The notes beneath the pieces were generated by a model, which saw only the letters and a list, made by a program, of their open reading frames with translations, was not told the DNA's origin and searched no databases. Source: Metallosphaera cuprina Ar-4 (GTDB lineage: Archaea; Thermoproteota; Thermoprotei_A; Sulfolobales; Sulfolobaceae). From it: a stretch of 64,000 nucleotides of DNA. Positions within the stretch are counted from its first letter, which is position 1; each line of letters begins with the position of its first letter. The position numbers and the translations under genes were made by a program. The stretch spans positions 62,001 through 126,000 of the forward strand of contig NC_015435.1 of assembly GCF_000204925.1 (NCBI RefSeq). Direction: 5' to 3'. Positions 45,503 to 55,995 of this stretch are shown piece by piece.

Positions 45503-46199
45503 GATTGTAAGATTAACTTCGGAGAGTAATTACGTTTTTGACCTAGAGCTAGCCGCTATAGATGGGAGCCTTCACGATTTCTATACGGAGGAGGGCCAAA
45601 AGTCTTACGTTGTTACATCTACGGTCTTTTTTAAACTAGAGAGGGGAAAGATGATTTATAAGGGTTCAGAGGTAAAGGAGTTCATATTTGATGGAAAAGG
45701 AGAAAATCACATGCGGAAGGCCGAATACGATGAAGCCAACTCGCTTCAGACGTTGATTCTTATGGACAGGAAACTTTCTATGGATCTATCCTTTAACATG
45801 AACCTACCTAGAAACGTAATAGCTATAACGAAGGACTTTGACGAGAGGGAGAGAAGGAAACTTGATATAGGCAACGCTCCCTGGATAATCTTAGATAACG
45901 AGTATCCAAGAACGGGATACATAAGGTTAACTGACAAGGGATGGGTATTTAGGATCGAAACTACCTTAAGTTACAAGGCAGAGTATATATTAAACCTTCT
46001 ATATGTGATGTCAAGAGAACCTATACCCGAGGCGTTGGGTTACAATTATCCTCTTTTCTTGGCTGACAAATTAGCGAAGTTATACAGAGATAGAGCAAAG
46101 AGAGCTCTAGATTTCATCGCGCAAAAAGAGTTAACAAGGTACAGAACGTTTAGAAGTTTAGTAGAAAATAGGAGGAGATCATGGAGTTTGAGTCAGTAA
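45468..46199 (+). CDS. nurA: NurA-family nuclease
   Basis: 243 aa. AIDGSLHDF near residue 30 (first metal-binding Asp), [13 protein letters not shown] near 96 (second acidic site) and a C-terminal block [25 protein letters not shown] match the NurA 5'-3' nuclease family, an RNase H-like fold that works with the HerA translocase in end resection. It overlaps herA by 19 bp. The Mre11-Rad50 genes that accompany the main nurA-herA in Sulfolobales are absent, so this is probably a second, paralogous pair. A 12-bp palindrome lies just upstream. Confidence 0.8.
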   Translation: MSVISESGVSNTIVRLTSESNYVFDLELAAIDGSLHDFYTEEGQKSYVVTSTVFFKLERGKMIYKGSEVKEFIFDGKGENHMRKAEYDEANSLQTLILMDRKLSMDLSFNMNLPRNVIAITKDFDERERRKLDIGNAPWIILDNEYPRTGYIRLTDKGWVFRIETTLSYKAEYILNLLYVMSREPIPEALGYNYPLFLADKLAKLYRDRAKRALDFIAQKELTRYRTFRSLVENRRRSWSLSQ

Positions 46200-47929
46200 C
46201 TGGTCGCTTAAGAGAGGTCAGAGTGATAAGTAGACCCACAGCTGATGGTAGAAGCTCTGTCACTTTTAGAAACTTCGTTATAGAAATGCCGTTCTCTAAG
46301 ACGGTTAATCTAAACATTGGAGCACTGTTGGCTGTGGAAACGATTAAGGAGGGAAATTATCTCATCCTTGAAGTTGCAGACTACGTTCCTGTACATTATG
46401 GGATGATAAACTTAGACGGTACAATACCGAAGGAGATAAGAGATCAAGTTATGGAAGAAGTGTCTAAGAGCTGGCACGATGGGACAAGCCCTGAGACGTG
46501 GATAGACGTGTTTGCGTATCCGATAGGTTACTTACTGACTCCCTCAGGATTTAAGAAAGGATATCTACCTCCTCTTCCAGGCTCAACTGTACGGATCATG
46601 AGCAAGGAATCTTTCAGAGAGTTCGTTTGTGCTAAGAATGGAGTAGATATAGGTAATGTGATAGGCCAGGATGTCCACCTAACGATAGATTTATCTAAGG
46701 CTCTGATATATCACATAGGAGTCTTTGCCTTCACTGGATCAGGCAAATCTAATTTAACCTCGGTGTTAGTGAGAAGGATATTGAATAACACTAACGCTAA
46801 GGTTGTTATTTTCGATATTTCAATGGAATACTCGGTTCTACTCATGGATCAATTATTAAAGCATAAGTCGGAGATACTAACTACAGAGAGATACTCTAAC
46901 AATGCACTAGACTTCTCTAGGAAATTTATTCGTACGCACGTTATACCAGAGGAATTGGAAGGTGAAATAGATAGAATAAAGAAGTCTGCAGAAGAGTTAT
47001 TCATTACAGGAAAGGTAAAGACACTTTACATTCCACCGGCAGAGCAAACTAATCTAACTTACGGCACGTTACTAGAGCTACTGAAAGGGCAGATTAATGA
47101 TAAATATACTGCGTTTGCGCAAAAACCCTTGTTTAGCGTCATGCTTAAGAAGTTAGACATCCTCATGAGGGAAAATAAGATATCCAAAGACTCTTCGATA
47201 GACGATTCGCTTATCCCTCTATTGGACGAGATAGAGGAGGAGGGCAAAAAAGCCGGTTTAAAGGACAGCTCATCTATTTTCTCTTTCATATCGTCATTGA
47301 GATCATATTTGAATCTAGAGGAAATTGAAGGAGATGAGTATGACATAGAGAAGTTAGCTATAGATATCCTCGACAAAGAGGAGTCGTCTCCAAGGTTATT
47401 TATCTTTGAGCTTCATAACTTAGAGGAAGCTAGAGAGGTAGTGGCCTCGTTACTGGAAGAGGTGATGAGTAGAAGAAAGAGATGGTTCAGCAGCTCTCCG
47501 ATCCTATTCGTCCTCGACGAGGCTCAAGAGTTTATACCATTTGACACTAGACAAAGAGACAAGAGTGAGCTCTCTAGTGCAGCTGTAGAAAAATTGCTTA
47601 GGCATGGGAGAAAATATCATCTTCACGCCCTGATCAGCACACAAAGGCTCGCTTATCTAAACACTAACGTCCTACAGCAGCTACATACCTATTTTATTAG
47701 TGTATTACCTAGACCCTATGATAGGCAATTAATATCTGAGACTTTTGGGATAAATGACACATTATTAGAAAGAACTCTGGACCTAGAGGTAGGTCAATGG
47801 TTACTAGTTAGTTTCAAGGCTTCTCTTCCACATGATGTTCCAGTTTTCTTTAGCGCTCCAAACAATCTGAATGAGGTGAAGGAGGCATTTGAGAAGAGCG
47901 GACAAGGAGATACTTTCGGCTCTAAGTAG
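46181..47929 (+). CDS. herA: HerA-family hexameric DNA translocase
   Basis: 582 aa. An N-terminal beta-barrel (HAS-like, about 1-150), then the FtsK/HerA ATPase core with Walker [10 protein letters not shown] near residue 187 and Walker [12 protein letters not shown] near 443, an insertion of helical residues (about 250-390), and a C-terminal [21 protein letters not shown] sensor region. It is longer than the canonical HerA (about 500 aa). Start ATG 46181 follows AGGAGGAGATC. It overlaps nurA upstream and the methyltransferase downstream, forming a three-gene unit. Confidence 0.85.
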   Translation: MEFESVTGRLREVRVISRPTADGRSSVTFRNFVIEMPFSKTVNLNIGALLAVETIKEGNYLILEVADYVPVHYGMINLDGTIPKEIRDQVMEEVSKSWHDGTSPETWIDVFAYPIGYLLTPSGFKKGYLPPLPGSTVRIMSKESFREFVCAKNGVDIGNVIGQDVHLTIDLSKALIYHIGVFAFTGSGKSNLTSVLVRRILNNTNAKVVIFDISMEYSVLLMDQLLKHKSEILTTERYSNNALDFSRKFIRTHVIPEELEGEIDRIKKSAEELFITGKVKTLYIPPAEQTNLTYGTLLELLKGQINDKYTAFAQKPLFSVMLKKLDILMRENKISKDSSIDDSLIPLLDEIEEEGKKAGLKDSSSIFSFISSLRSYLNLEEIEGDEYDIEKLAIDILDKEESSPRLFIFELHNLEEAREVVASLLEEVMSRRKRWFSSSPILFVLDEAQEFIPFDTRQRDKSELSSAAVEKLLRHGRKYHLHALISTQRLAYLNTNVLQQLHTYFISVLPRPYDRQLISETFGINDTLLERTLDLEVGQWLLVSFKASLPHDVPVFFSAPNNLNEVKEAFEKSGQGDTFGSK

Positions 47930-48512
47930 CGAGGACCTGAAACACGCTTATTTGAAAGTAAATAGGGAGGAGTTCATTCCTGAGAAATACGTTAGCCTGG
48001 CTTACGATCCTGATTATATTGATAAACCAATTCCAATAAATGACAAGGTGAACACAACAGCGTTAAGTCTTGGCTTAAAGATGTTGGATTACCTATACCT
48101 GAAAGGTGGAGATAAAGTGCTCGAGGTGGGCACAGGTTGTGGCTATTATACAGCGATAATAGCTGAAGTAGTAGGTTACGAGAACGTGACTACAATCGAG
48201 GTGGATCCTTGGATGGCTAATTATGCTCAAAATAGATTACAAAAATATAGAATAAATGTAGAGGTAGGAGATGGAACTCTCGGGATGAGCCAAAAGGCAC
48301 CATTTAATAAGGCGATATTCTGGGCAGCTTTGCCTACTCTTCCTTGTTACGTTTATCAACAGATGATAGATAAAGGGATAATCTTAGCTCCCATAGGAAC
48401 TCAGAAGGGTCAGAACTTATATCGTATAACCAAGGGTTCCCCTCCAAAAATAGAGAAGCTAGACAGTGTGATCTTTATGAGAGCGCAAGGTCTTTGCGGT
48501 TTTTATGATTAA
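47889..48512 (+). CDS. pcm: protein-L-isoaspartate O-methyltransferase-like protein
   Basis: 207 aa. SAM motif [21 protein letters not shown] near 75-94, [12 protein letters not shown] near 20, and [14 protein letters not shown] near 130 place it in the PCMT family, which repairs isoaspartyl residues. The usual substrate loop (QTIS) is not obvious; K-V-N-T-T-A stands there, so substrate specificity may differ. TTG 47889 follows GGAGG. It overlaps herA by 41 bp, suggesting a functional link with the DNA-processing pair or simple packing. Confidence 0.78.
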   Translation: MRRADKEILSALSSEDLKHAYLKVNREEFIPEKYVSLAYDPDYIDKPIPINDKVNTTALSLGLKMLDYLYLKGGDKVLEVGTGCGYYTAIIAEVVGYENVTTIEVDPWMANYAQNRLQKYRINVEVGDGTLGMSQKAPFNKAIFWAALPTLPCYVYQQMIDKGIILAPIGTQKGQNLYRITKGSPPKIEKLDSVIFMRAQGLCGFYD

Positions 48513-48736
48513 ATTATGTTTAAGTTATAAAAATTTATATTATTATATAAATTTAGAAAATAAGTATGAACGCTGCCGGGATTTTATGATCAAAAAGGTT
48601 GTATGAAAGTTAGACTTTAAGTAGCTAGATGAGAATTGCTATTCTTAGAACTTCACTAAGTTGTGTTAAAGCGAAACCTGTTATCATGTTCGACTCTATA
48701 ACGTCGAAGATCACACAATCGGTAACATATTAAACA
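48513..48736. other. AT-rich intergenic region downstream of pcm
   Basis: 224 bp without a supported gene. It begins with the AT-only inverted repeat listed separately. A short 34-codon frame at 48629 has no ribosome site or promoter and was not accepted. Confidence 0.4.
48531..48554. repeat. AT-only inverted repeat downstream of pcm
   Basis: AAATTTATA and TATAAATTT form perfect 9-bp arms around a 6-nt loop (48540-48545), starting 18 nt after the pcm stop codon. It may help end transcription or fold in the mRNA tail; being A/T only, it could also be chance. Confidence 0.4.
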
Positions 48737-48784
48737 TCAGGACTCAAGACCTTCTTCATTATTCCGTCCTACTACTTTCATCAC
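48737..48784 (-). ncRNA. candidate C/D box sRNA (2'-O-methylation guide)
   Basis: On the minus strand all four boxes appear in order: C box GTGATGA (48784-48778), an 11-nt guide, D' CGGA (48766-48763), 3-nt spacer, C' ATGAAGA (48759-48753), a 12-nt guide (48752-48741), D box CTGA (48740-48737). The 48-nt length and guide sizes fit archaeal guides that load L7Ae, Nop5 and fibrillarin. The D guide would pair with GACTCAAGACCT and the D' guide with TCCTACTACTT in the target. The TATA-like TTTTAAAA at 48828-48835 lies upstream. Ends are approximate. Confidence 0.65.
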
Positions 48785-48827
48785 CTGCTAATTTAAAAAG
48801 CTCGCATGCTGAACTTCACCGATAGGT

Positions 48828-48835
48828 TTTTTAAA
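48828..48835. promoter_or_regulatory. TATA box of tRNA-Gly, possibly shared with the C/D RNA
   Basis: TTTTAAAA (palindromic) is 25.5 nt from the tRNA-Gly 5' end on the plus strand. In the other direction it would start a transcript near 48805, about 20 nt before the C box of the candidate sRNA. Confidence 0.5.
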
Positions 48836-48856
48836 ATTGTTATTTATCCTTATTAT

Positions 48857-48932
<76 letters not shown>

Positions 48933-49110
48933 CTTTTAGTCCCTCTTGCTCAAATAGTGGCTGTCAGCTAGGTTACAGTTCACTCATGTGATTTTACTTA
49001 AATCCAACTTTTCCAAAGTCAGGCCTATGTAACTCCTAATGCTCACCTCCTGGGCTGTAGACAAGCTTATTACCTCATCAACGTTGAAATTAGATTATGT
49101 GATCGGTAAT
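48933..49110. other. intergenic spacer between tRNA-Gly and tRNA-Trp
   Basis: 178 bp. No reading frame is supported. The minus strand has TTGATGA and CTGA 63 nt apart, a poor C/D candidate that I did not accept. A weak TATA-like AAATTAGATT sits about 26 nt before tRNA-Trp. Confidence 0.4.
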
Positions 49111-49243
49111 GGGCCCATAGCTCAGCCAGGTTAGAGTGCTGGGCTCCAGATAACAAGCATTGGGTCTGTCGACCCGTGAGGGGATGAAGTATATCTGGAA
49201 TGGAGAGACCCAGTGGTCCGGGGTTCGAATCCCCGTGGGCCCA
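49111..49243 (+). tRNA. tRNA-Trp (CCA) with a 58-nt intron
   Basis: Acceptor GGGCCCA/TGGGCCC, T-arm with TTCGAAT loop, discriminator A. The anticodon loop is CTCCAG|A, interrupted after position 37 by an intron at 49150-49207. Exon CTCC pairs with intron GGAG, leaving 3-nt bulges AGA on both sides: a proper bulge-helix-bulge. The intron holds a hairpin GGGTC-TGTC-GACCC. In euryarchaea the tRNA-Trp intron is a C/D guide for its own tRNA; here I see no complete box set. Confidence 0.94.
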
Positions 49244-49313
49244 TTAATTTTACTCTTAAATAACTAGAAGAATAAAAGATTTTTATACGTAAAAGCTTCA
49301 AAAAGGAGAGTTA

Positions 49314-49323
49314 GATTAAAAAC
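49314..49323 (+). promoter_or_regulatory. SRP RNA TATA box
   Basis: GATTAAAAAC is centred 26.5 nt upstream of the first base of the SRP RNA end helix (49345), the expected promoter position. Confidence 0.6.
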
Positions 49324-49344
49324 TGGGGTTACATATGATAATTT

Positions 49345-49650
49345 GGTCGGGTAGGGTGGAGGTCTCGCCAGCCTCTTTATCCACTTGGCGTAATGTGGAC
49401 ACCAGTAACTCGTACGTGATGGTTACATTAATGAGGAAGTCCAGGGTTGACGATGATAACCGCCTGATAGGGTAGACGGACGTGGTCTTCCTCTCTGGAG
49501 GGAGAGGGAGAACTACGTTAGCCGGGAGAATCGGTCAGGCCCGGAAGGGAGCAGCCGTACCTGGACGTCTACGCTTATCAGTCTCCGGTTTGAGGAGGCT
49601 TTGGGTTAACACTTCCTCATTAGTGTGCCATCACGTACGGGAGCCGACCT
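49345..49650 (+). ncRNA. ffs: 7S signal recognition particle RNA
   Basis: About 305 nt, the usual size of archaeal SRP RNA. The 5' GGTCGG pairs with the 3' CCGACC to close the molecule. The universal SRP54-binding helix 8 is present near 49535-49560: GTCAGGCCCGGAAGGGAGCA (loop and asymmetric bulge intact). Long complementary arms such as GTAATGTGG... and ATTAGTGTG... form helix 5. It binds SRP19 and SRP54 for membrane targeting. Ends inferred from the closing helix. Confidence 0.95.
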
Positions 49651-49705
49651 TAGTTTAATCTAGATACCACCTTAAGTTTATAAAATAGTTACCATTGGAG
49701 ATCCT

Positions 49706-51173
<1,468 letters not shown>

Positions 51174-51187
<14 letters not shown>

Positions 51188-52238
51188 AGGATGACGTCAC
51201 TGCTATAACTAAGAGTAGAACGATTATAGCCTGAATTATCATTGAAAACCTTTCGTTAATTTTAATCTTTTTCATAAGCTCTGTGAATAATTTCCCTCCA
51301 TCAGTTATGATTAAAGGCGCTCCATTAAGAAGCGCTAAGCTAAAGTTCACAATAAACATCCAAAGGAAGAAGCTAAGAATAGGATAGATGTAGGCTGGGA
51401 AGTAGTAAGAGATGTAGACCCCTAGGAAGTGAGTGGAAGATGATAGGTTGATCGTCTTGAAACCTGATGGTGTAACCAGGGTTAATCTGTAATTAGTGCT
51501 TTGCTCTAATACGTTCCTTAGTTGGGATGGATCGGTTACCTTAATTCCGTTAACACTTTCAATCACATCTCCAGGATGGATTGAGGCGTTATAAGCTGCT
51601 GAATTAGGGACTACTCCTTCAATAAGAATACCTTGTGAGAGGGTTTGGGGCAGGTATGCGGCCAACGGAAAGAAGAGGCCAGCTAAGATCAGATTAATTG
51701 CTATACCTGCAGAAATTATCTTTAACTTGGTTGAAGTAGGAGAATTCAAGAATGATTCTTCATCAGGCTCAACAAAGGCTCCTGGAAAGAAGGCTAGCAA
51801 GATGAAGCCTCCCCCCTTTACGGGAATTTTATTAGAGGTTGAAGCTATAGCATGCATGATTTCGTGAACCATGACTGAGATACCAATGCTAAGAAGGATA
51901 TAGGGAGCTTGATCGAGGCCTATAGTTACACCAGGTATGATAGGTTCCAATTTAACAGATGAGACCTTCGTAGGGACGAGTATATCTGAGATCGCAGAAA
52001 CTATAAGATAAACACCGCCTATCATAGATATTATTGCAAGTATGACTGAGAGATTCTCAAATATCCTAAATGACTTTGATTTAGCTACTTTGGGAAACCA
52101 CTCACTTCTGGTTGCTTTCCTCCAGAGGAGTAGAAATGGGTAAACGGTAAATCCCCTTCTTTTTAGGAGATTTCTAAGTCCTATGATAACTCCCCAGAAC
52201 AATAGTAGACCTATAAAAAACACAGTAGTTGATATCAT
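51174..52238 (-). CDS. site-2-protease-type M50 metalloprotease with PDZ domain
   Basis: 354 aa membrane protease. Zinc motif HEIMH (125-129) in a helix, a PDZ-like domain (about 205-260: [24 protein letters not shown]) and a third metal ligand in [14 protein letters not shown] near 315-328. Seven or so membrane segments. S2P enzymes release membrane-bound regulators by intramembrane cleavage; the substrate is not evident. ATG 52238 rather than the TTG one codon earlier; GGTTTAAAAA (52259-52268) lies 26 nt upstream on the minus strand, inside the promoter space of the divergent gene. Confidence 0.9.
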
Positions 52239-52275
52239 CAACTCACTTAAATTGTAAGCGGTTTAAAAAAGACTT

Positions 52276-52947
52276 GTGCAGGTAACTTATGAATCGATCC
52301 GTTGGGAAAATTTAAAGAAGCTAAGAGAAACCGCGTTAGATATTCTAAATAAACTAGAGCAAGGATCAATGAAAGGATATGTGTATGGATCGGTAGCTAG
52401 AGGAGATGTAAAACCAAACAGTGACGTTGACGTGATAGTCCCCTCACCTAATATAATTTGGTTAGATCTTATTGATGCAGATCACAAGTTCATCATACAA
52501 GCCACACCTAATTCAACGCCTAAGGCATATATTGCGCTGGATAGTGAGGAGCGTAAAGTGATTTCGTTCCCTTTAGCAGAACTTAAACCCAGTGAAGAGG
52601 AATTTTATAGATTTGGGGGAATTATAGATAAGAACCAATTGATTAAGGGAATTAGAATACCAGGTATTAATAAAGACCTTGAGCTCATTATTCCTAATGA
52701 AGTTGGGCACGAAGCAATACCTTTAGAGGGAAATGAAGATTTGGCAGTAAAGTTGACTGGAGTCTCTATTACTACTATTCTTCAAAGGGAAAGGCTCCTG
52801 AATAGGCGAAAGGAAAAAGGTAGAACAGGAACGTTCTTATCTTACGTCTTAAGACCTGAAGAGAGCATACAAAGCGCAGTAAGGGATTTGTTTAAGGAAA
52901 ACAAGTTCTTCAGGAGGAAAATTGATAGACTCGGTAATAAAAGGTAA
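52276..52947 (+). CDS. nucleotidyltransferase-fold protein
   Basis: 223 aa. The DNA-polymerase-beta-like signature YGSVARGDVKPNSDVDV (about 37-53) has Gly38-Ser39 and the metal aspartates Asp50 and Asp52; a third carboxylate probably lies near residue 100. The C-terminal third is basic (LNRRKEKGRTGTFLSYVL... FFRRKIDRL), suggesting RNA binding. Related folds add nucleotides to RNA, proteins or antibiotics; the substrate is unknown. GTG 52276 with ACTTAAATTG 26 nt upstream, so leaderless. It starts a three-gene operon with overlaps of 26 and 20 bp. Confidence 0.75.
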   Translation: MQVTYESIRWENLKKLRETALDILNKLEQGSMKGYVYGSVARGDVKPNSDVDVIVPSPNIIWLDLIDADHKFIIQATPNSTPKAYIALDSEERKVISFPLAELKPSEEEFYRFGGIIDKNQLIKGIRIPGINKDLELIIPNEVGHEAIPLEGNEDLAVKLTGVSITTILQRERLLNRRKEKGRTGTFLSYVLRPEESIQSAVRDLFKENKFFRRKIDRLGNKR

Positions 52948-53452
52948 GAGACTCAAAGCTATTGAAGTCTCCCGTACACACATAAGTGAGCTAGTCTCAT
53001 TCAAGCTTGTATTGAATGACAAGGTTGTAGGAAAGTGTCATCACTTTTCAGGAAGGGAGTACTATCCTCCATGGCTTGAGCTAGACTATGATCCTTGGCC
53101 TAGAAAGGAAGGGTTGGAATTAGAGTTATTCGCGTATCTATTTACCTTTTTACCATCAAATAGCCGCTTCTTTGTCACATACTATAAGGATGAGGAGACG
53201 TTAAACCTAATTATGAAAGGTCTTTCAGCAGCGGATACACCAATTGGTAGATCGTTACTGAGTGCTGGATTTAGTTGGCTAAAGACTTGGTATTTCCCAG
53301 AGGGGGGAAATGAGGGAGGAGTGAAAATTCAGGCAAATAAGGTAATAGATAACGAGTTGAGGAGAAGACAGCTCCAGGAGATATTAGTAGAAGTTAAAAC
53401 CGATGAAACTAAGAGTCTAATAGCTGATTTGCTTGCTCAAGGGAAACCCTGA
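52922..53452 (+). CDS. conserved archaeal protein, possibly DUF1122
   Basis: 176 aa. Mixed alpha/beta with [25 protein letters not shown] near 38-62 (quoted span), [24 protein letters not shown], then [24 protein letters not shown]. From memory this matches the DUF1122 family of archaea, unverified; the helical [12 protein letters not shown] region could be an acyl- or nucleotide-binding loop. TTG 52922 is preceded by AGGAGG. Overlaps the nucleotidyltransferase by 26 bp and the radical SAM gene by 20 bp, so the three are translated together. Confidence 0.7.
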   Translation: MIDSVIKGKRLKAIEVSRTHISELVSFKLVLNDKVVGKCHHFSGREYYPPWLELDYDPWPRKEGLELELFAYLFTFLPSNSRFFVTYYKDEETLNLIMKGLSAADTPIGRSLLSAGFSWLKTWYFPEGGNEGGVKIQANKVIDNELRRRQLQEILVEVKTDETKSLIADLLAQGKP

Positions 53453-54452
53453 GATAGGGTTATACAATAGAGATCTTCCAAGAGGCTGCGAGTTGTGCCG
53501 AATGGGAGGAAAAATGGTGGTTTTTATTTCTGGGGAGTGTGGAGACTCGTGCTACTATTGTCCAGTGAGTGAGAATAGATTTGGAAAGGATAACTTTTAC
53601 GCAAACGAGTTGAAAACGTCGGATCTACAAGATTTCGTTTATGAATCGTACAGGATGAACGCGTTAGGGGCTGGAATCACGGGGGGAGATCCTTTGTTGC
53701 ACTTGGACAGGGTAGTAGAGCTGATAAAACTACTTAAAGCCGAGTTCGGTACATCCTATCATGTTCATTTGTATACGACGGGGAGATACGCCACCAGAGA
53801 TGCCTTATCCGAGCTATTAAGCGTAGGCCTTGATGAGATAAGATTTCATCCGGTAAAGCCTCAATACTTGTCTGCAGTGGAGAAAGCTCTAGGTTTAGGT
53901 ATGGAAGTAGGCCTTGAGATACCGGCCATTCCTGGAGAGGAGGAAAAAATAACTAAACTAATTGAATGGGCTAGATCTAAGAAAATAAAGTTCGTTAACA
54001 TTAATGAGCTCGAATTGACGGAAAGGAATCTCATGAACCTTGCATCTAAAGGACTTAAGGTAGGTCACGGGTTGGCTGGCGTCTCTGGAAGCTTTAACAC
54101 GTCGTTAAAAATACTAGAGACGTTTAATGAGAGCGAGGTTTCTCTACATTATTGTAGTTCGGTGTACAAAGACGTAGTTGAGACCAGGACCAGATTTATT
54201 AGAACTGTTAGAACAAGTGCTAAGCCGTATGAAGAGATAACAGGTGAAGGTACTCTTGTCCGAGCATTAGTAAAAACTAAACTAGATTTAAGTGATTTTG
54301 GAGAAAAAAAGGGAGAGTTTTTCGCTATCAGTCCAACCTTAATTGACATGCTACCTAGAAACGAATTCGATGAAATATGGTTGGTTGAAGAACTGCCTTA
54401 CGGTCAAAAGATTCATGAAAAATTAATTTATTCTAAAACGAAGAAGAGCTAA
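53433..54452 (+). CDS. radical SAM protein, COG2108-like
   Basis: 339 aa. The cluster motif C-x3-C-x2-C is at Cys36, Cys40, Cys43 ([11 protein letters not shown]); an extra pair Cys19/Cys22 (GCELC) sits before it. Then the SAM-binding [12 protein letters not shown] near 77, [10 protein letters not shown], and IRFHPVKP near 135. A C-terminal TRAM-like or OB domain may follow (about 255-330). The family is annotated in general terms as related to pyruvate formate-lyase activase; its reaction is not known to me. Start TTG 53433 inside the preceding gene. Convergent overlap of 30 bp with pelA. Confidence 0.8.
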   Translation: MLKGNPEIGLYNRDLPRGCELCRMGGKMVVFISGECGDSCYYCPVSENRFGKDNFYANELKTSDLQDFVYESYRMNALGAGITGGDPLLHLDRVVELIKLLKAEFGTSYHVHLYTTGRYATRDALSELLSVGLDEIRFHPVKPQYLSAVEKALGLGMEVGLEIPAIPGEEEKITKLIEWARSKKIKFVNINELELTERNLMNLASKGLKVGHGLAGVSGSFNTSLKILETFNESEVSLHYCSSVYKDVVETRTRFIRTVRTSAKPYEEITGEGTLVRALVKTKLDLSDFGEKKGEFFAISPTLIDMLPRNEFDEIWLVEELPYGQKIHEKLIYSKTKKS

Positions 54453-55448
54453 AAGGCCCCCGAAGTTACGCAACTGATAATAAATTGTAGAATCTTTGGG
54501 TACTATAATTATCCTCCCATTGCTGTTCTCTACGTTTTCCATGATTGCCTCGACTCTATTCCTAGTCCCCTCATTATCCACGGTAAGAATATCATCGCTG
54601 ACAAGTAACGTTTTAATAGCTCCTATAGATGACGCCCTTTCAACCTCTTCTATACCATATGTCACAAGGTTGGATCCTTGAGCCATGAGTAAAAGTGCTC
54701 TCTCTAACTCTTTCGCCGCCATGGATACCTGATATTCATTCATTACCTGGTCAATAACGTCTCTTTTTAAGATCTCGTTTAATCCTGCTCTTGACGCTGA
54801 AGATACACTATCAAGGTAGATCTTTGCCTTGACGTTAAGTTTAGCTTTTACCAGCTCTTTGAACGGACCAGGTCCTGCTAATATGATTGCGTCTGGAGAG
54901 TACTGGTTAACATATTGTTCCACTTCCTTGGCGACTTCTATGGCAGGCTTCTCTAGCGACTCTTCCTCGTTCATAGCGTTAGAGATATCCTTTTCGGTAA
55001 GTATTCTTATCCCCTGCTCCATTGGTATAGCTATAAGTAGTTCGTCTTGGTCTGTAAGTACTATCATGACATTACTTCTCCTACTAGCCTGCTTCTTTAT
55101 CTTTTCTAGTAAATGCTTTGTCCATTGTTTTATTATTATTATTTCATTTCCAATATCTAAATTGATAGTATGATGAGAGCCCTTAATTCCATATTTTTCT
55201 GGAGCGTCTCTGACTATACCATGTATTCTGAGACGAGACGTAAATGGTTGAAATTCAGAGAATTCTACCTGAAGTTCAACTATCATGGGAACTCTCCTAC
55301 TGTCATTACCCATGCTTACGTCCCTAGTTGTCCTAGCTATTACTGTATCTCCTTTGCTTATGATAAGATGAATGAGCCAGAGATCGTCTTCGTTCTCGAT
55401 GTGAAGTTTAAGTGAGTTGTTTCTTTCGTTATATTCTAATATCTTCAT
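54423..55448 (-). CDS. pelA: Pelota (aPelota/Dom34), ribosome rescue factor
   Basis: Recognises stalled ribosomes with empty or blocked A sites and, with ABCE1 and aEF1A, splits them. 341 aa in three domains: an Sm-like N-terminal domain (about 1-125, with [14 protein letters not shown] near 36), a middle eRF1-like domain (about 130-240, no GGQ, as expected), and a C-terminal domain with [22 protein letters not shown] near 255. ATG 55448 stands 18 bp from the divergent acetyltransferase ATG. Confidence 0.93.
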   Translation of the reverse strand: MKILEYNERNNSLKLHIENEDDLWLIHLIISKGDTVIARTTRDVSMGNDSRRVPMIVELQVEFSEFQPFTSRLRIHGIVRDAPEKYGIKGSHHTINLDIGNEIIIIKQWTKHLLEKIKKQASRRSNVMIVLTDQDELLIAIPMEQGIRILTEKDISNAMNEEESLEKPAIEVAKEVEQYVNQYSPDAIILAGPGPFKELVKAKLNVKAKIYLDSVSSASRAGLNEILKRDVIDQVMNEYQVSMAAKELERALLLMAQGSNLVTYGIEEVERASSIGAIKTLLVSDDILTVDNEGTRNRVEAIMENVENSNGRIIIVPKDSTIYYQLRNFGGLLALLRFRIN

Positions 55449-55466
55449 TTCTTAGCATCTAGTATT

Positions 55467-55931
55467 ATGTCCTCCATAATTATTTCTGACGCATGGGAGA
55501 GGGATTTAGAGGACATCTTTAAGATTGAAGCTGAAAGTTTTGATAACCCTTATCCTCCTGGACTGCTCAAGGCCTATTTGAGTTTAGCAGACGGTCTGTA
55601 TCTGGTCGCTAGGCTAGGCGAACAAATAGTAGGTTATTGTATTGGAATAGTTCAATTCAAGACAAGAGGTCACGTAGTATCGATAGCCACTTTAAAGGCA
55701 GCTAGAAACAGAGGAATTGGATCAGCCCTTCTCAATGAGCTTGAAGAAAGGTTCAAGAAGTTGGGTTGCACGTACTCCTACCTTGAGGTGAACGTAAACA
55801 ACTCTGACGCAATTAGGTTTTATTTTAATCGCTCATATAAAGTAATCAGGACTAGGAAGAACTATTACGGTAGAAATAGGAATGGGTTTGTCATGCTGAA
55901 GGACCTCAGAAGCGTTTCAGGTCATGAATGA
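55467..55931 (+). CDS. N-terminal protein acetyltransferase (Ard1/RimI-type GNAT)
   Basis: 154 aa GNAT enzyme. Acetyl-CoA loop RNRGIGSALLNELEERF near residue 75-91 (R-x2-G-I-G), and YLEVNVNNSDAIRFYFNRSYKVIRTRKNYY near 104-133, typical of NAT/Ard1 enzymes that acetylate N-termini; Sulfolobus Ard1 has been shown to do this to Alba. Its promoter must lie within the start of pelA. 64 bp before the polymerase gene. Confidence 0.88.
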   Translation: MSSIIISDAWERDLEDIFKIEAESFDNPYPPGLLKAYLSLADGLYLVARLGEQIVGYCIGIVQFKTRGHVVSIATLKAARNRGIGSALLNELEERFKKLGCTYSYLEVNVNNSDAIRFYFNRSYKVIRTRKNYYGRNRNGFVMLKDLRSVSGHE

Positions 55932-55995
55932 ATTGTTAGCTCGTAAGATAGTAGAAAGATCACAAATTAAGTCTAGCTTTGAGTATTAAATAACC

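Noticed and set aside
45468-48512. NurA-HerA as an anti-viral defence island
   Set aside because: Neighbours are core genes with normal composition, and no transposon or defence gene is near; kept only as a question in the findings.
48575-48585. tRNA-like fragment (GCCGGGATTTT) suggesting an old integration site
   Set aside because: Only about 10 nt match a T-arm; no integrase or repeat of the tRNA end is nearby.
48629-48733. 34-codon frame downstream of pcm
   Set aside because: No promoter or ribosome site and no recognisable composition.
48943-49110. C/D box RNA on the minus strand between tRNA-Gly and tRNA-Trp
   Set aside because: C box is TTGATGA, C' has at least two mismatches, and the spacing (63 nt) and guides are irregular.
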